Source: JAGTRP01 sp035255045 (GTDB lineage Bacteria > Pseudomonadota > Gammaproteobacteria > Burkholderiales > Rhodocyclaceae). Taken from it: a stretch of 64,000 nt of DNA. The notes below the pieces were generated by a model. It did not search any database, was not told where the DNA came from, and saw only the letters and a list, made by a program, of their open reading frames with translations. Shown here in pieces: positions 35,600 through 43,176 of this stretch. The stretch spans positions 38,422 to 102,421 of the forward strand of contig DATFAA010000087.1 in assembly GCA_035255045.1 (NCBI GenBank), given 5' to 3'. Every line of letters begins with the position of its first letter. Position 1 is the first letter of the stretch. The translations under genes and the position numbers were made by a program.

Positions 35600-35977
35600 A
35601 TGATTTGGGACAAGGCCTCCCAGCTGCCGGCGACGGACCGGGGAACGCGCGTCGCGCTCATCTTCGCCCTGGCCGCCGAACGGCTGACCGCCTACTACGA
35701 GCACCACCAATGGCTGACCGAGGCCCAGGGTGCCAGCCTGGTCGCCGACTGGCTGTCCCGGTCGAAGCGCAATCTGCCCCTGGCCGACCGCCGCCACCTT
35801 TCCGCCCTGAGCGACCAGTTGGCCCGGCAGATCGCCGCCACCCTGTCCCGGGAGGCGGGGCTCTACACCGCCCATGAAATGATGGAATCCCTGGACCCCA
35901 ACTACCAGTCGGAGATCGGCCGCTCCCTCATGGTGGAGTGCGAGCGCCTGCTGGACAGCGCCGCGGCCACCGAATAG
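35600..35977 (+). CDS. Conserved-looking hypothetical protein (125 aa)
   Basis: A 125-residue predominantly helical, soluble protein; no family recognised. It has Leu/Ala-rich amphipathic helices, few aromatic residues and no signal peptide or membrane segment. AAGGAG sits eight bases before the ATG, a good ribosome site, and codon use matches neighbours, so it is probably real. It is divergent from the dCache-HAMP hybrid kinase (148-base gap), and a short CAGGT...ACCTG dyad lies in that gap near 35552-35567. Confidence 0.65.
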   Translation: MIWDKASQLPATDRGTRVALIFALAAERLTAYYEHHQWLTEAQGASLVADWLSRSKRNLPLADRRHLSALSDQLARQIAATLSREAGLYTAHEMMESLDPNYQSEIGRSLMVECERLLDSAAATE

Positions 35978-35989
35978 GCATGGCAGCCG

Positions 35990-36484
35990 TCAGTGCCGGG
36001 CGTAGCGGCTGACCTTGCCGTCCCGCCCGACCAGCACCGTGTCGAACAGCTCCCGGCGCACGTCGCGCTCGGCGGTGGCATCGTCCAGGATGGTGCAGGC
36101 GGTTTCGCAGGTGGGGTTGGACATCTCCCGGCCCGGTGCCCCCCGGGGCAGGCCCGGCACGGCGATGCCCCGGGCCTTGGGCTTCTCCTTGAGCAGCGTC
36201 TTGATGTCCTCGGCCGGCACGTGGCCTTCGACGAAGTAGCCGCCGACCAGGGCGGTGTGGACCGACTCCACCGCCGGCGGCACCTTGAGGCGGCGCTTCA
36301 GCGCCGCCATGTCCGCCATTTCCCGGTAGGTAACCTTGAAGCCGTTGTCCATGAGATGGACGCCCCAGTCGATGCAGGCCAGGCAGGGGGACGGCATGTA
36401 GATTTCCACCGCCGGCAGGTCTTCCTCCGCCAGGGCCGGGCCGGCGAGGACGAGGCCGGCCACCAGGGCCCAGCCCCTCAGCAT
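35990..36484 (-). CDS. DUF411 family periplasmic protein
   Basis: A 164-residue protein with signal peptide (1-19, ending ALA). The DUF411 core follows: MPSPCLACIDW (CxxC at 34-37), then GYFVEGHVPAEDIK and PGLPRGAPG. DUF411 proteins are often found with copper-handling genes and are thought to be thiol/metal-binding periplasmic proteins; their activity is not settled. A C-terminal ~45-residue tail holds another CETAC pair. The ATG at 36484 overlaps the end of the ankyrin-protein gene by seven bases, so the two are translationally coupled. The CusF-like copper gene lies about 2.4 kb away on the same strand. Confidence 0.8.
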   Translation of the reverse strand: MLRGWALVAGLVLAGPALAEEDLPAVEIYMPSPCLACIDWGVHLMDNGFKVTYREMADMAALKRRLKVPPAVESVHTALVGGYFVEGHVPAEDIKTLLKEKPKARGIAVPGLPRGAPGREMSNPTCETACTILDDATAERDVRRELFDTVLVGRDGKVSRYARH

Positions 36485-36981
36485 GTGGTCTGCCCGGCCT
36501 TGCAGCCCTTGAGGATCCACAGGGAAAGCACCCCCGCCGCCTCGTTGGCCATGACCTTGCGGGCCAGGGAGCCGGCATCCCGGCCGTTGTTGGTCTTGAG
36601 GGTATGGTCGGCCCCCGCCTCCAGGAGGAGCCTCACGTTCCGGGCGTGGCTGGCGTAGGCGGCCATGTGCAGCGGCGTGGCGCCGTCGCCGTCCCGGGCA
36701 TTGACCTCCGATCCGGCGGCCAGGAGGACCTTGAGGGGGCCGGGATCGGGATTGGTGGCGGCCAGGTGCAGGGGCGTGGAGCCGAGGTTGGAGCGGGCAT
36801 CCCGGCTGGCGGGATCGTCCTTGAGGAGGCGGATGACGTCGTCGGAGCTACCCTGGCGGGCGGCTTCGTGGATGGGGCGGTCGCCCCAGCCCTGGCCTGG
36901 GTCGGCCACGGCCGGCAGGATGCCGGAGAGGAGGAAGAGGGCGATGGCCAGCCCGGCTGACCTGAGGAATCGGCTATGCAT
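36478..36981 (-). CDS. Secreted ankyrin-repeat protein
   Basis: A 167-residue protein with a Sec signal peptide (about 1-26, ending AVADP). Ankyrin repeats follow: RPIHEAARQG...VIRLLKDD, STPLHLAATN...LKVLLAAGSEVNARD, ATPLHMAAYA...VRLLLEAGADHTLKT. Ankyrin repeats mediate protein-protein contacts; periplasmic ones in proteobacteria often protect or chaperone partner enzymes. ATG at 36981 is chosen because it starts the signal peptide; the frame extends to 37056 without useful sequence. It overlaps the downstream DUF411 gene, suggesting joint function. Confidence 0.82.
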   Translation of the reverse strand: MHSRFLRSAGLAIALFLLSGILPAVADPGQGWGDRPIHEAARQGSSDDVIRLLKDDPASRDARSNLGSTPLHLAATNPDPGPLKVLLAAGSEVNARDGDGATPLHMAAYASHARNVRLLLEAGADHTLKTNNGRDAGSLARKVMANEAAGVLSLWILKGCKAGQTTC

Positions 36982-37071
36982 GGCTTCTTGTTCCTTGTTG
37001 GAGACCGGGAGCGAGTCTAGGGCCCATCCCCCGGAGCCAGCCATGATGCCGATCAAATGGTGGAGGCCCGG

Positions 37072-38145
37072 TCAGTGGCCCCGGCCGCCGGTCAGGAGGG
37101 CGCCGGCCAGGGCCGACAGGGGCAGGATGCGGTCCACGCCGCCCAGCTTCACCGCCTCCTTGGGCATGCCGTAGACCACGCAGGAAGCCTCGTCCTGGGC
37201 CAGGGTGTAGGCGCCGGCGTCGTGCATTTCCTTGAGGCCCCGGGCGCCGTCGTCCCCCATGCCGGTCATGATGATGCCCAGGGCGTTCTTGCCGGCGAAG
37301 CGGGCCACCGAACGGAAGAGCACGTCCACCGAGGGCCGGTGCCGGTTCACCAGAGGGCCGTCGCGCACTTCCACCACGTACTGGGCGCCGTTGCGCTTGA
37401 CCATCATGTGCTTGCCGCCGGGGGCGATGAGGGCCCGCCCGGGGATGACCCGCTGGCCGTCCTGGGCCTCCAGCACCTCGACCTCGCACAGGTTGTTGAG
37501 GCGCTGGGCGAAGGAGGCGGTGAATTTCTCCGGCATGTGCTGGACGATGACCATGCCGGGGCAGACCCGCGGCAGGGCGGTGAGGAGCACTTCCAGGGCC
37601 TGGGTGCCGCCGGTGGAAGTGCCGATGGCCACCAGGCGCTCGGTGGTCTGGGCCATGGCCTGGCTGCCCGGGGGCGGCAGTACGGCGTCGGCGCTGAGTT
37701 TGGCCTCCACCTGGCGCTGGGCCCCGGCCAGGGCCCGCAGGTTGGCCCGGGCGGCGCCGCGCACGGCGGCGACCACGTCCGCCGCCGCATCCTGCAGGAA
37801 GGACTTGAGCCCCAGGGTGGGCTTGGTGATGATGGACACCGCCCCGGCCGCCAGGGCCTGCATGGTGGTCTCGGCCCCGGCCTGGGTGAGGGAGGAGCAG
37901 ATCACCACCGGGGTCGGCCGCTCGGCCATGACCTTCTTGAGGAAGGTGATGCCGTCCATGCGGGGCATTTCCACGTCCAGGGTGATGACGTCGGGCCATT
38001 CCTTGCGCATCTTCTCGAGGGCGAAGATGGGATCGGGGGCGGCCCCGATGACCCGGATGCCCGGCGCCTCGCTGAGAATGGAGGTCATCACCTGGCGAAC
38101 CACCGCCGAATCGTCCACCACCAGGACGCGAATTTCATTCGCCAT
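37072..38145 (-). CDS. cheB: Chemotaxis response regulator / protein-glutamate methylesterase
   Basis: A 357-residue CheB: receiver domain (~1-120, phospho-Asp in VITLDVEMPRMDG) followed by the methylesterase/deamidase domain from ~170. The catalytic triad motifs are visible: GTSTGGTQAL (Ser), QHMPE (His) and GMGDDGA (Asp). It removes methyl groups from chemoreceptors during adaptation; the window encodes two possible substrates (22011-24053 and 43177-44673). No cheR or cheA is in view. A CheW-like gene lies 95 bases upstream on the same strand. Confidence 0.95.
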   Translation of the reverse strand: MANEIRVLVVDDSAVVRQVMTSILSEAPGIRVIGAAPDPIFALEKMRKEWPDVITLDVEMPRMDGITFLKKVMAERPTPVVICSSLTQAGAETTMQALAAGAVSIITKPTLGLKSFLQDAAADVVAAVRGAARANLRALAGAQRQVEAKLSADAVLPPPGSQAMAQTTERLVAIGTSTGGTQALEVLLTALPRVCPGMVIVQHMPEKFTASFAQRLNNLCEVEVLEAQDGQRVIPGRALIAPGGKHMMVKRNGAQYVVEVRDGPLVNRHRPSVDVLFRSVARFAGKNALGIIMTGMGDDGARGLKEMHDAGAYTLAQDEASCVVYGMPKEAVKLGGVDRILPLSALAGALLTGGRGH

Positions 38146-38240
38146 GCTTTTTCCTCTGCCAACCTGTTGTCATTGCCCTTGCAGGGCCAATAGTACGGCA
38201 TCCGCGCCTGCCTCCCAAACCGGCGGCCCCGGGTGCCGGG

Positions 38241-38651
38241 CTAGACGGCGGCGGCCAGGCGGTGCAGGTCCAGGATGACCACGGTCCGGCCCCGGGCGCG
38301 GCCGATGCCGGCGACCAGGCCGGTCGGCAGGCCGAGGTCGAAACCGGGCGCCGGCTCGATATCGGCGGCGGCGAATTCGACAATTTCGTGGATGTCCCCG
38401 ACCAGGATGCCGACCTCCCCGGCCCAGCCCCCCATGACGATGACGCTGGAGCGCCCGCCGACGACGGTCCGCCCCCGCCCCAGGCGGTGCGCCAGGTCGA
38501 GGACCGGCATCCGGGGTTCCGGCACGGGCGGCCGGTAGTCGATGATTTCCCGGATCGGCAGGACGTCGGTGGCAAAGGGCTCGCCATGCAGGGTGAACAG
38601 CAGGTAGGACCGGATCGGCGCGCTCGGGACCAGCTTTTCCAATGACGACAC
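38241..38651 (-). CDS. CheW-like coupling protein
   Basis: A 136-residue CheW-domain protein from a GTG at 38651 (GGGGG-type site upstream), or 157 residues from an ATG at 38714. The core reads as CheW: YLLFTLHGEPFATDVLPIREII, VLDLAHRLG, VGILVGDIHEIVEF and a C-terminal VVILDLHRL. CheW proteins bridge chemoreceptors to CheA. Its position directly upstream of cheB suggests a chemotaxis-type pathway distinct from a full che operon. The fold is short for CheW but appears complete. Confidence 0.82.
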   Translation of the reverse strand: MSSLEKLVPSAPIRSYLLFTLHGEPFATDVLPIREIIDYRPPVPEPRMPVLDLAHRLGRGRTVVGGRSSVIVMGGWAGEVGILVGDIHEIVEFAAADIEPAPGFDLGLPTGLVAGIGRARGRTVVILDLHRLAAAV

Positions 38652-38871
38652 GGCACCCCCATCGACGGAAGAGGAAGGATGGCGCCGGGTGCCGCGAAGG
38701 ACACCGGACGCCATCCGACTCTATGACGGAGGGTTGGGCCGCACCCATTGGGCACAATCCCCATTCGAGCGGGATGATTCTGCCCAAAGCCGCCGGCGCG
38801 CCGCAGTGGCCGGCTACGGTATTCCCCAGGCCAGGCCGGGGTAAAGGGCGGAAAAAGGGAGCGGCGCGGCC

Positions 38872-39210
38872 TTACCCGGCCGGATCGATCTGGACGATGG
38901 TGTAGGCGCCGTTGACCATCTCCACCAGGAAGCGGACCTTGTCGCCGACCTTGAAGCGGTCCAGCCAGCCGGCGTCCCTGACGGCGAAGGCCATGGTCAT
39001 GCCGGGCATGCCCAGGTTCTGCAGGGGGCCGTGAGCCACGGTGATCTTGCCGGCGGCCTTGTCCACCTTCTTGATCTGCCCGTCGGACAGGCTGGCCGGG
39101 GCGGTGGCCGAGGCGCCATGGTCGCCGTGGCCGGCATGGCTGCCGTCGGCGAAGGCGGCCGGGGCCACCAGGGTGGTGAGGGCAAAGGCTAGGGCGAAGG
39201 TGCGACGCAT
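38872..39210 (-). CDS. CusF-like periplasmic copper-binding protein
   Basis: A 112-residue protein with signal peptide (about 1-21), a His-rich linker (DGSHAGHGDHG) and a CusF OB-fold domain. The metal site aligns with CusF: H60, M71 and M73 match CusF H36, M47 and M49, but the cation-pi tryptophan W44 is replaced by M68 (LGMPGMTM). It probably binds Cu(I)/Ag(I) and delivers it to an efflux pump encoded elsewhere. GGAG lies six bases before ATG 39210. It is divergent from the CusR-type regulator across a palindromic cop box. Confidence 0.85.
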   Translation of the reverse strand: MRRTFALAFALTTLVAPAAFADGSHAGHGDHGASATAPASLSDGQIKKVDKAAGKITVAHGPLQNLGMPGMTMAFAVRDAGWLDRFKVGDKVRFLVEMVNGAYTIVQIDPAG

Positions 39211-39282
39211 GGTTTTCTCCACTACGAGGTTCAGCATGGCGGCCAGTATGGCCGGCGCTACCTCACGGCGAGCTGACGGCGG

Positions 39283-39300
39283 GATTACATCTTTGTAATC
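39283..39300. promoter_or_regulatory. Cop box (copper response-regulator operator)
   Basis: GATTACA (39283-39289), a TCTT spacer, and TGTAATC (39294-39300) form a perfect 7-bp dyad. This fits the ATTACA-N4-TGTAAT type of site bound by CopR/CusR regulators. It sits between the divergent CusF-like and CusR-type genes, 38 bases from the regulator ATG and 72 bases from the CusF-like ATG. One site could serve both promoters. Confidence 0.8.
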
Positions 39301-39338
39301 TTCGATCCCAGGGGAAACCGTCGGGCACAATTGAAGCC

Positions 39339-40022
39339 ATGAAGATCCTGATCGTAGAAGACGAAGCCAAGACCGGCGACTATCTCAAGCAGGGCCTTTC
39401 CGAGGCCGGCTTCGTGGTGGACCTCGCCCGGGACGGCCTGGACGGCATGCATCTGGCGCTCACCGAGGGCCACGACCTCATCGTCCTCGACGTCATGCTG
39501 CCTGGGGTGGACGGCTGGCAGATCCTGCAGGCCGTGCGCCGGGCCGGCAAGGACGTGCCGGTGCTCTTCCTCACCGCCCGGGACCAGGTGGAGGACCGGG
39601 TCAAGGGCCTGGAGCTGGGGGCCGACGACTACCTGGTCAAGCCCTTCGCCTTCTCCGAACTGCTGGCCCGGGTCCGCACCCTGCTGCGGCGAGGCGGCAA
39701 GGCGAAGGAAGACAGCGTCCTGCGGGCGGCCGACCTTGAACTGGACCTGCTGCGCCGCCGGGTGACCCGGGCGGGCCGGCGCATCGACCTCACCGCCAAG
39801 GAATTCGCCCTCCTCGAACTGCTGCTGCGGCGGCGGGGGGAAGTGCTGCCCCGCTCCCTCATCGCCTCCCAGGTCTGGGACATGAATTTCGACAGCGACA
39901 CCAACGTGGTCGAGGTGGCGGTGCGGCGGCTGCGGGCCAAGATCGACGACCCCTTCGAGCCCAAGCTGGTGCGCACCGTCCGGGGCATGGGCTACGTCCT
40001 GGAAGCGGACGACGCCGCTTGA
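39339..40022 (+). CDS. Heavy-metal (copper) response regulator, OmpR/CusR family
   Basis: A 227-residue OmpR-type regulator. Receiver 1-120 with phospho-Asp D51 (VLDVMLPGVDGW) and K in DDYLVKPF; C-terminal winged helix with DLTAKEFALLELL and TNVVEVAVRRLRAKID and a final RGMGYVLE. These are hallmarks of the heavy-metal CusR/CopR/CzcR subgroup. Copper specificity is inferred from the CusF-like neighbour and the cop box upstream. Its TGA overlaps the kinase TTG start by four bases (TTGA). Confidence 0.92.
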   Translation: MKILIVEDEAKTGDYLKQGLSEAGFVVDLARDGLDGMHLALTEGHDLIVLDVMLPGVDGWQILQAVRRAGKDVPVLFLTARDQVEDRVKGLELGADDYLVKPFAFSELLARVRTLLRRGGKAKEDSVLRAADLELDLLRRRVTRAGRRIDLTAKEFALLELLLRRRGEVLPRSLIASQVWDMNFDSDTNVVEVAVRRLRAKIDDPFEPKLVRTVRGMGYVLEADDAA

Positions 40023-41428
40023 GCGCCCTGCCCGTCCGCTCCCTCACCCTCCGCCTGGCCGCCCTCTTCGCCGCCGCCGCCGGCATCGCCCTGCTGGCCC
40101 TGGGCTACATCATCGGCGGGGCGGTGGACCGGCACTTCCAGAGCATGGACCGGGACGATCTGGAGGGCAAGCTGGAGCTCACCCGCCAAGCCCTGGCCCG
40201 GGTCCGCGACCCGGCCGGGCTCGATGGCATCCCCGCCTTCCTCGACGCCGCCCTGGTGGGGCACCACGGCCTCTCCGTGCTCATCACCACCGCCAACGGG
40301 CAGCGCCTGTTCGCCTCCTACGGCACCGATTTCCCGGCCCCGCCGCCGGAGCTGGACAGCCTGCCGGCACCGGCCGCCAAGCCGCCGCTCCTGACCTGGA
40401 GCCGGGGAGAACGGGCCTGGCGGGGCATCCGGGCTTCCCTGCCTACCGGCATCCCCGCCATGGCGCCGGTACAGGTGCTGGTGGCCCAGGACATCCACCA
40501 CCACCAGGCCTTCCTGGCCGCCTTCCAGACCACCCTGTGGACGGCCGTCGCCCTGACCCTGGCCACCATCACCCTGCTGGGCTGGCTGGCCGCCCGCCGC
40601 GGCCTGGAGCCGGTGCGGGAGATGGCGCGGGTGGCCAAGGGCATCTCGGCCGAGCGGCTGCACCAGCGCCTCGGCAGCGAGGCCCTACCCGAGGAACTGG
40701 TGGATTTGGCGGACGCCTTCAACGGCATGCTCACCCGCCTGGAGGATTCCTTCCAGCGCCTTTCCCACTTCTCCTCGGACCTCGCCCACGAGCTGCGGAC
40801 CCCGGTGAGCAACCTCATGACCCAGGCCCAGGTGGCCCTCTCCCGGCCCCGCTCCGCCGACGAGTACCGGGAAGTGCTCTACTCCAGCCTGGAGGAATAC
40901 GACCGCCTGAGCCGCATGATTTCCGACATGCTTTTCCTGGCCAAGGCCGACAACGGCCTCATGGTGCCCAGCCGGGAGAAGGTGGACCTGGCGCGGGAAG
41001 TGGCGGATCTGTTCGAGTTCTACGAAGCCCTGGCCGAGGAGAAGGGCATCGCCCTGCACCGCCAGGGCGATGCCAGCGTCCAGGGCGACCGGCTGATGCT
41101 GCGCCGGGCCCTCAGCAACCTCGTCTCCAACGCCATCCGCTACACACCCGCCGGCGGCCGGATCGAGGTGGGGCTGGAAAGCGGTGCCGGCCGCAGCCGC
41201 ATCCGGGTGGAGAATCCGGGAGAGGCCATCCCGCCAGAGCACCTGCCCCACATCTTCGACCGCTTCTACCGGGTCGACCCGTCCCGGCAGAAGAGCAGCG
41301 AAGGGGTCGGCCTCGGGCTCGCCATCACCCGCTCCATCGTCGAGGCCCACGGCGGCAGGATCCAGGTTCGCTCGGCCGGCGGCCGGACCTGTTTCGAAAT
41401 CGACCTCCCCGCCCCGCCATCATCCTGA
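40019..41428 (+). CDS. Heavy-metal (copper) sensor histidine kinase, CusS family
   Basis: A 469-residue membrane kinase starting at TTG 40019 inside the regulator stop (TTGA overlap). TM1 (~12-32), a ~135-residue periplasmic sensor domain with a QDIHHHQ segment near its end, TM2 (~170-190), HAMP, HisKA with SSDLAHELRTPVSN, and HATPase_c with VENPGE and GVGLGLAI. The HAMP-HisKA spacing and SDLAHELRTP box are those of heavy-metal sensor kinases (CusS/CopS/CzcS). The usual N-box and G-boxes appear intact. It pairs with the upstream regulator. Confidence 0.92.
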   Translation: MSALPVRSLTLRLAALFAAAAGIALLALGYIIGGAVDRHFQSMDRDDLEGKLELTRQALARVRDPAGLDGIPAFLDAALVGHHGLSVLITTANGQRLFASYGTDFPAPPPELDSLPAPAAKPPLLTWSRGERAWRGIRASLPTGIPAMAPVQVLVAQDIHHHQAFLAAFQTTLWTAVALTLATITLLGWLAARRGLEPVREMARVAKGISAERLHQRLGSEALPEELVDLADAFNGMLTRLEDSFQRLSHFSSDLAHELRTPVSNLMTQAQVALSRPRSADEYREVLYSSLEEYDRLSRMISDMLFLAKADNGLMVPSREKVDLAREVADLFEFYEALAEEKGIALHRQGDASVQGDRLMLRRALSNLVSNAIRYTPAGGRIEVGLESGAGRSRIRVENPGEAIPPEHLPHIFDRFYRVDPSRQKSSEGVGLGLAITRSIVEAHGGRIQVRSAGGRTCFEIDLPAPPSS

Positions 41429-41479
41429 CATGGCTTCATTGACCGCGCGGGCCGCCATCGCTATAGTTCACGGCCTGTC

Positions 41480-41555
<76 letters not shown>

Positions 41556-41565
41556 CCCGATACTT

Positions 41566-41600
41566 GAAAAGAGCCTGATTCGTCAGGCTCTTTTCTTTTA
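41566..41600 (+). terminator. Intrinsic terminator after tRNA-Ala
   Basis: GAAAAGAGCCTGA and TCAGGCTCTTTTC form a perfect 13-bp stem closed by a TTCG loop, followed by a T-rich tail (TTTTA). This is a textbook rho-independent terminator 10 bases after the tRNA. Confidence 0.93.
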
Positions 41601-41733
41601 TGGCGTCGGCAACCGCCGGCAGCCACTCGCGCCAAGGCGGCAAAGATCCCGAAATTCGGCCATAGCGGCCCGCCCAGATCGGTTTGGCGGCAAGGCGGTC
41701 TAATTCATCACTTTAATCGCACCCGCCTAAGAG

Positions 41734-42060
41734 ATGACTACACCGATGAATTTGTCCGAACTCACCATCCCCCAGCTGAAGTCGCTGCTGGCTGACATCC
41801 CCAACGAGATTCAGCGCCGCGAGAAGGAAGACCGGATCAAGGCGCGCAAGGAGCTGGAGGCCCTGGCCCACGAACGGGGCTACTCCCTGCTGGACCTGGT
41901 CAGCGACACGAGCGGGACCATAAGGCCGCGGAGGACGGTGGCGGCCAAGTACCGCCATCCTGAGCACCCCGAGTTGCAATGGACCGGACGGGGCAAGCAG
42001 CCGCGCTGGGTGGCGGATTTCCTGGCCGCCGGCGGCTCCCTGGACCAACTGGCAATCTGA
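41734..42060 (+). CDS. H-NS family nucleoid protein
   Basis: A 108-residue H-NS-like protein of the betaproteobacterial type. The N-terminal helices (MNLSELTIPQLKSLLADI then REKEDRIKARKELEALA) are the oligomerisation region. The C terminus carries the AT-hook-like DNA-binding motif YRHPEHPELQWTGRGKQP (about residues 73-90), where QWTGRG corresponds to the TWTGRGR core. It likely silences AT-rich DNA. The ATG at 41734 and the ATG at 41746 are both possible. It lies just after the tRNA-Ala/terminator, and no integrase or island is seen beside it. Confidence 0.9.
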   Translation: MTTPMNLSELTIPQLKSLLADIPNEIQRREKEDRIKARKELEALAHERGYSLLDLVSDTSGTIRPRRTVAAKYRHPEHPELQWTGRGKQPRWVADFLAAGGSLDQLAI

Positions 42061-42090
42061 TTTCCTTCCTCCGCCGGGGGCCGGCAATCC

Positions 42091-42459
42091 TCAACGGCCG
42101 TTGTAGGTGACGTCCGGGTTATAGGCTTCCGTCGTGCGGTGCATCATCTGCCGCTGCCAATAGGCCTGCTCGGCGGCGCCGGCCGTCCCGGGGGCGGCGT
42201 TGCCCCGGCGTTGGGCCGCGATCCGCTTGGCTTCCTGCCGGGTCTGCTCATCCATCCGGGCCCGCTCTTCCTTGGTGTAGATATGGGCCTCCTGGGCCTT
42301 GTAGGGCTGGATTTCCTGGGCCCTGTACGGCTGCACCTCCTGGGCCTGGTAAGGCTGGATGTCCTGCGCCTTGTAGGGCTGGATGTCTCCGGCCAGGGCG
42401 CCGGCGCTGAAGACGATCCCAAGCGAAAACATGACGGCGGCGGAAATATCGGGTCGCAT
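42091..42459 (-). CDS. Secreted octapeptide-repeat protein
   Basis: A 122-residue protein not assignable to a known family. A Sec signal peptide (1-23, ending ALA) leads directly into four tandem eight-residue repeats at 26-57 of the form (I/V)QPY(K/Q/R)AQ(D/E), plus a degenerate fifth (AHIYTKEE). A charged helical segment (ERARMDEQTRQEAKRIAAQ) and an Ala/Gly linker follow, ending NPDVTYNGR. The repeats would present evenly spaced Tyr and Gln side chains, as in small cell-surface or periplasmic scaffolds. ATG at 42459 has GAGGAA upstream. It is divergent from the 80-residue protein gene. Confidence 0.7.
   Translation of the reverse strand: MRPDISAAVMFSLGIVFSAGALAGDIQPYKAQDIQPYQAQEVQPYRAQEIQPYKAQEAHIYTKEERARMDEQTRQEAKRIAAQRRGNAAPGTAGAAEQAYWQRQMMHRTTEAYNPDVTYNGR
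42289..42384 (-). repeat. Four 24-bp coding repeats
   Basis: Ninety-six bases encode four octapeptides IQPYKAQD, IQPYQAQE, VQPYRAQE, IQPYKAQE. The DNA copies differ mainly at wobble positions and at the variable K/Q/R codon, so they are an old or codon-drifted tandem duplication inside the secreted protein gene. Confidence 0.85.
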
Positions 42460-42576
42460 GGTTGGAAGTTCCTCGGTCGAAAAGGGGACGGAAAGCGGCG
42501 AAACACCGGGGCAATGATAGCGCTTTGTCCTCAACTCGCCCGGCGGCGATGCCCGGACAGGAAGATGCCCGGGCGA

Positions 42577-42614
42577 TGCGATAATATGCTTCCGGGCCCG
42601 ATCGGGCCCTTTTT
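42577..42614 (+). promoter_or_regulatory. Extended -10 promoter followed at once by terminator-like hairpin
   Basis: TGCGATAAT (42577-42585) matches an extended -10 element. Its expected start point (~42592) is directly followed by GGGCCC-GATC-GGGCCC (42594-42609) and five T residues (42610-42614), a strong intrinsic-terminator shape. It lies 52 bases upstream of the 80-residue protein ATG at 42667. It could be a leader attenuator, or the source of a very short RNA. Confidence 0.5.
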
Positions 42615-42666
42615 CATTCAATTCCGGGCGCGCCCTTTGCCGCCACGTTCCCCGAAGGAGGCTTCC

Positions 42667-42909
42667 ATGACCACCCACCAAATTCCGCCCTGGGATCTCT
42701 GGGAGCATAGGGCCCTGCAGTGCGGGGTGCCGCCGCGCCTGGCGGCCATGGGGCGCAAGGTGGTCGCCGAGTGGTACCAGCAGGGCAAGGACGACGGCTC
42801 CCTGGGGGACGAGGCCGACGGCGAATTCATGATCGACATCTGCCTGAACGCCCCGGACGAGGCCGAACAGCGCTTCCGGGAAGCCCTCGGCCTGCCTCCC
42901 GACGCCTGA
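42667..42909 (+). CDS. Small hypothetical protein (80 aa)
   Basis: An 80-residue acidic, soluble protein. No family recognised. It reads as helical, with WDLWEHRALQCGV near the N terminus, a basic helix RLAAMGRKVVAEWYQQGKDD, an acidic stretch DEADGEFMIDICL and a terminal EQRFREALGLPPDA. AAGGAGG five bases before the ATG is an excellent ribosome site, and codon bias matches the genome. An extended -10 element and terminator-like hairpin lie upstream. It is convergent with the putative small membrane protein. Confidence 0.7.
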   Translation: MTTHQIPPWDLWEHRALQCGVPPRLAAMGRKVVAEWYQQGKDDGSLGDEADGEFMIDICLNAPDEAEQRFREALGLPPDA

Positions 42910-42922
42910 TCCCGGCGCCGCC

Positions 42923-43117
42923 TTATTTGTGGCGCGGACGCGCGGACCAGCGGCGGTCCGGCTCGGGCCGCGGTACCTGGCGGCGGTCCGCCAGGGCGCG
43001 GCGCCGCCGCAGCTTGCGGTCGTGGCGGATGCGGAGGGCGGCGCCCATCTGCAGGAGCACCAGGACGAGAATCCAGGCCAGGAAGACCCAGGGCTGGTGG
43101 AGGATGCTTTGGATCAC
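42923..43117 (-). CDS. Possible small single-pass membrane protein (64 aa)
   Basis: A 64-residue open frame starting at GTG 43117 with one hydrophobic helix (WVFLAWILVLVLLQMGAAL, about 10-28) followed by a strongly basic tail (RIRHDRKLRRRR...). The TM-plus-positive-tail pattern and its fit between neighbouring genes argue for a real gene. The lack of a clear Shine-Dalgarno and the GTG start argue against. It is best treated as tentative. Confidence 0.35.
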   Translation of the reverse strand: MIQSILHQPWVFLAWILVLVLLQMGAALRIRHDRKLRRRRALADRRQVPRPEPDRRWSARPRHK

Positions 43118-43176
43118 GGGTCTCGGCGTCGCTGGAGGAAATTTGCAGTCGGATGCAATTGCCGTGCCCCCGGGGC

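Noticed and set aside
38642..38905. Plus-strand small gene overlapping the CheW-like start region
   Set aside because: The translation is basic low-complexity sequence without a ribosome site, antisense to the CheW-like gene and the CusF-like 3' end.
42289..42384. CRISPR-like 24-bp tandem repeat
   Set aside because: Copies are contiguous with no spacers, in frame, and encode octapeptides within a signal-peptide protein.
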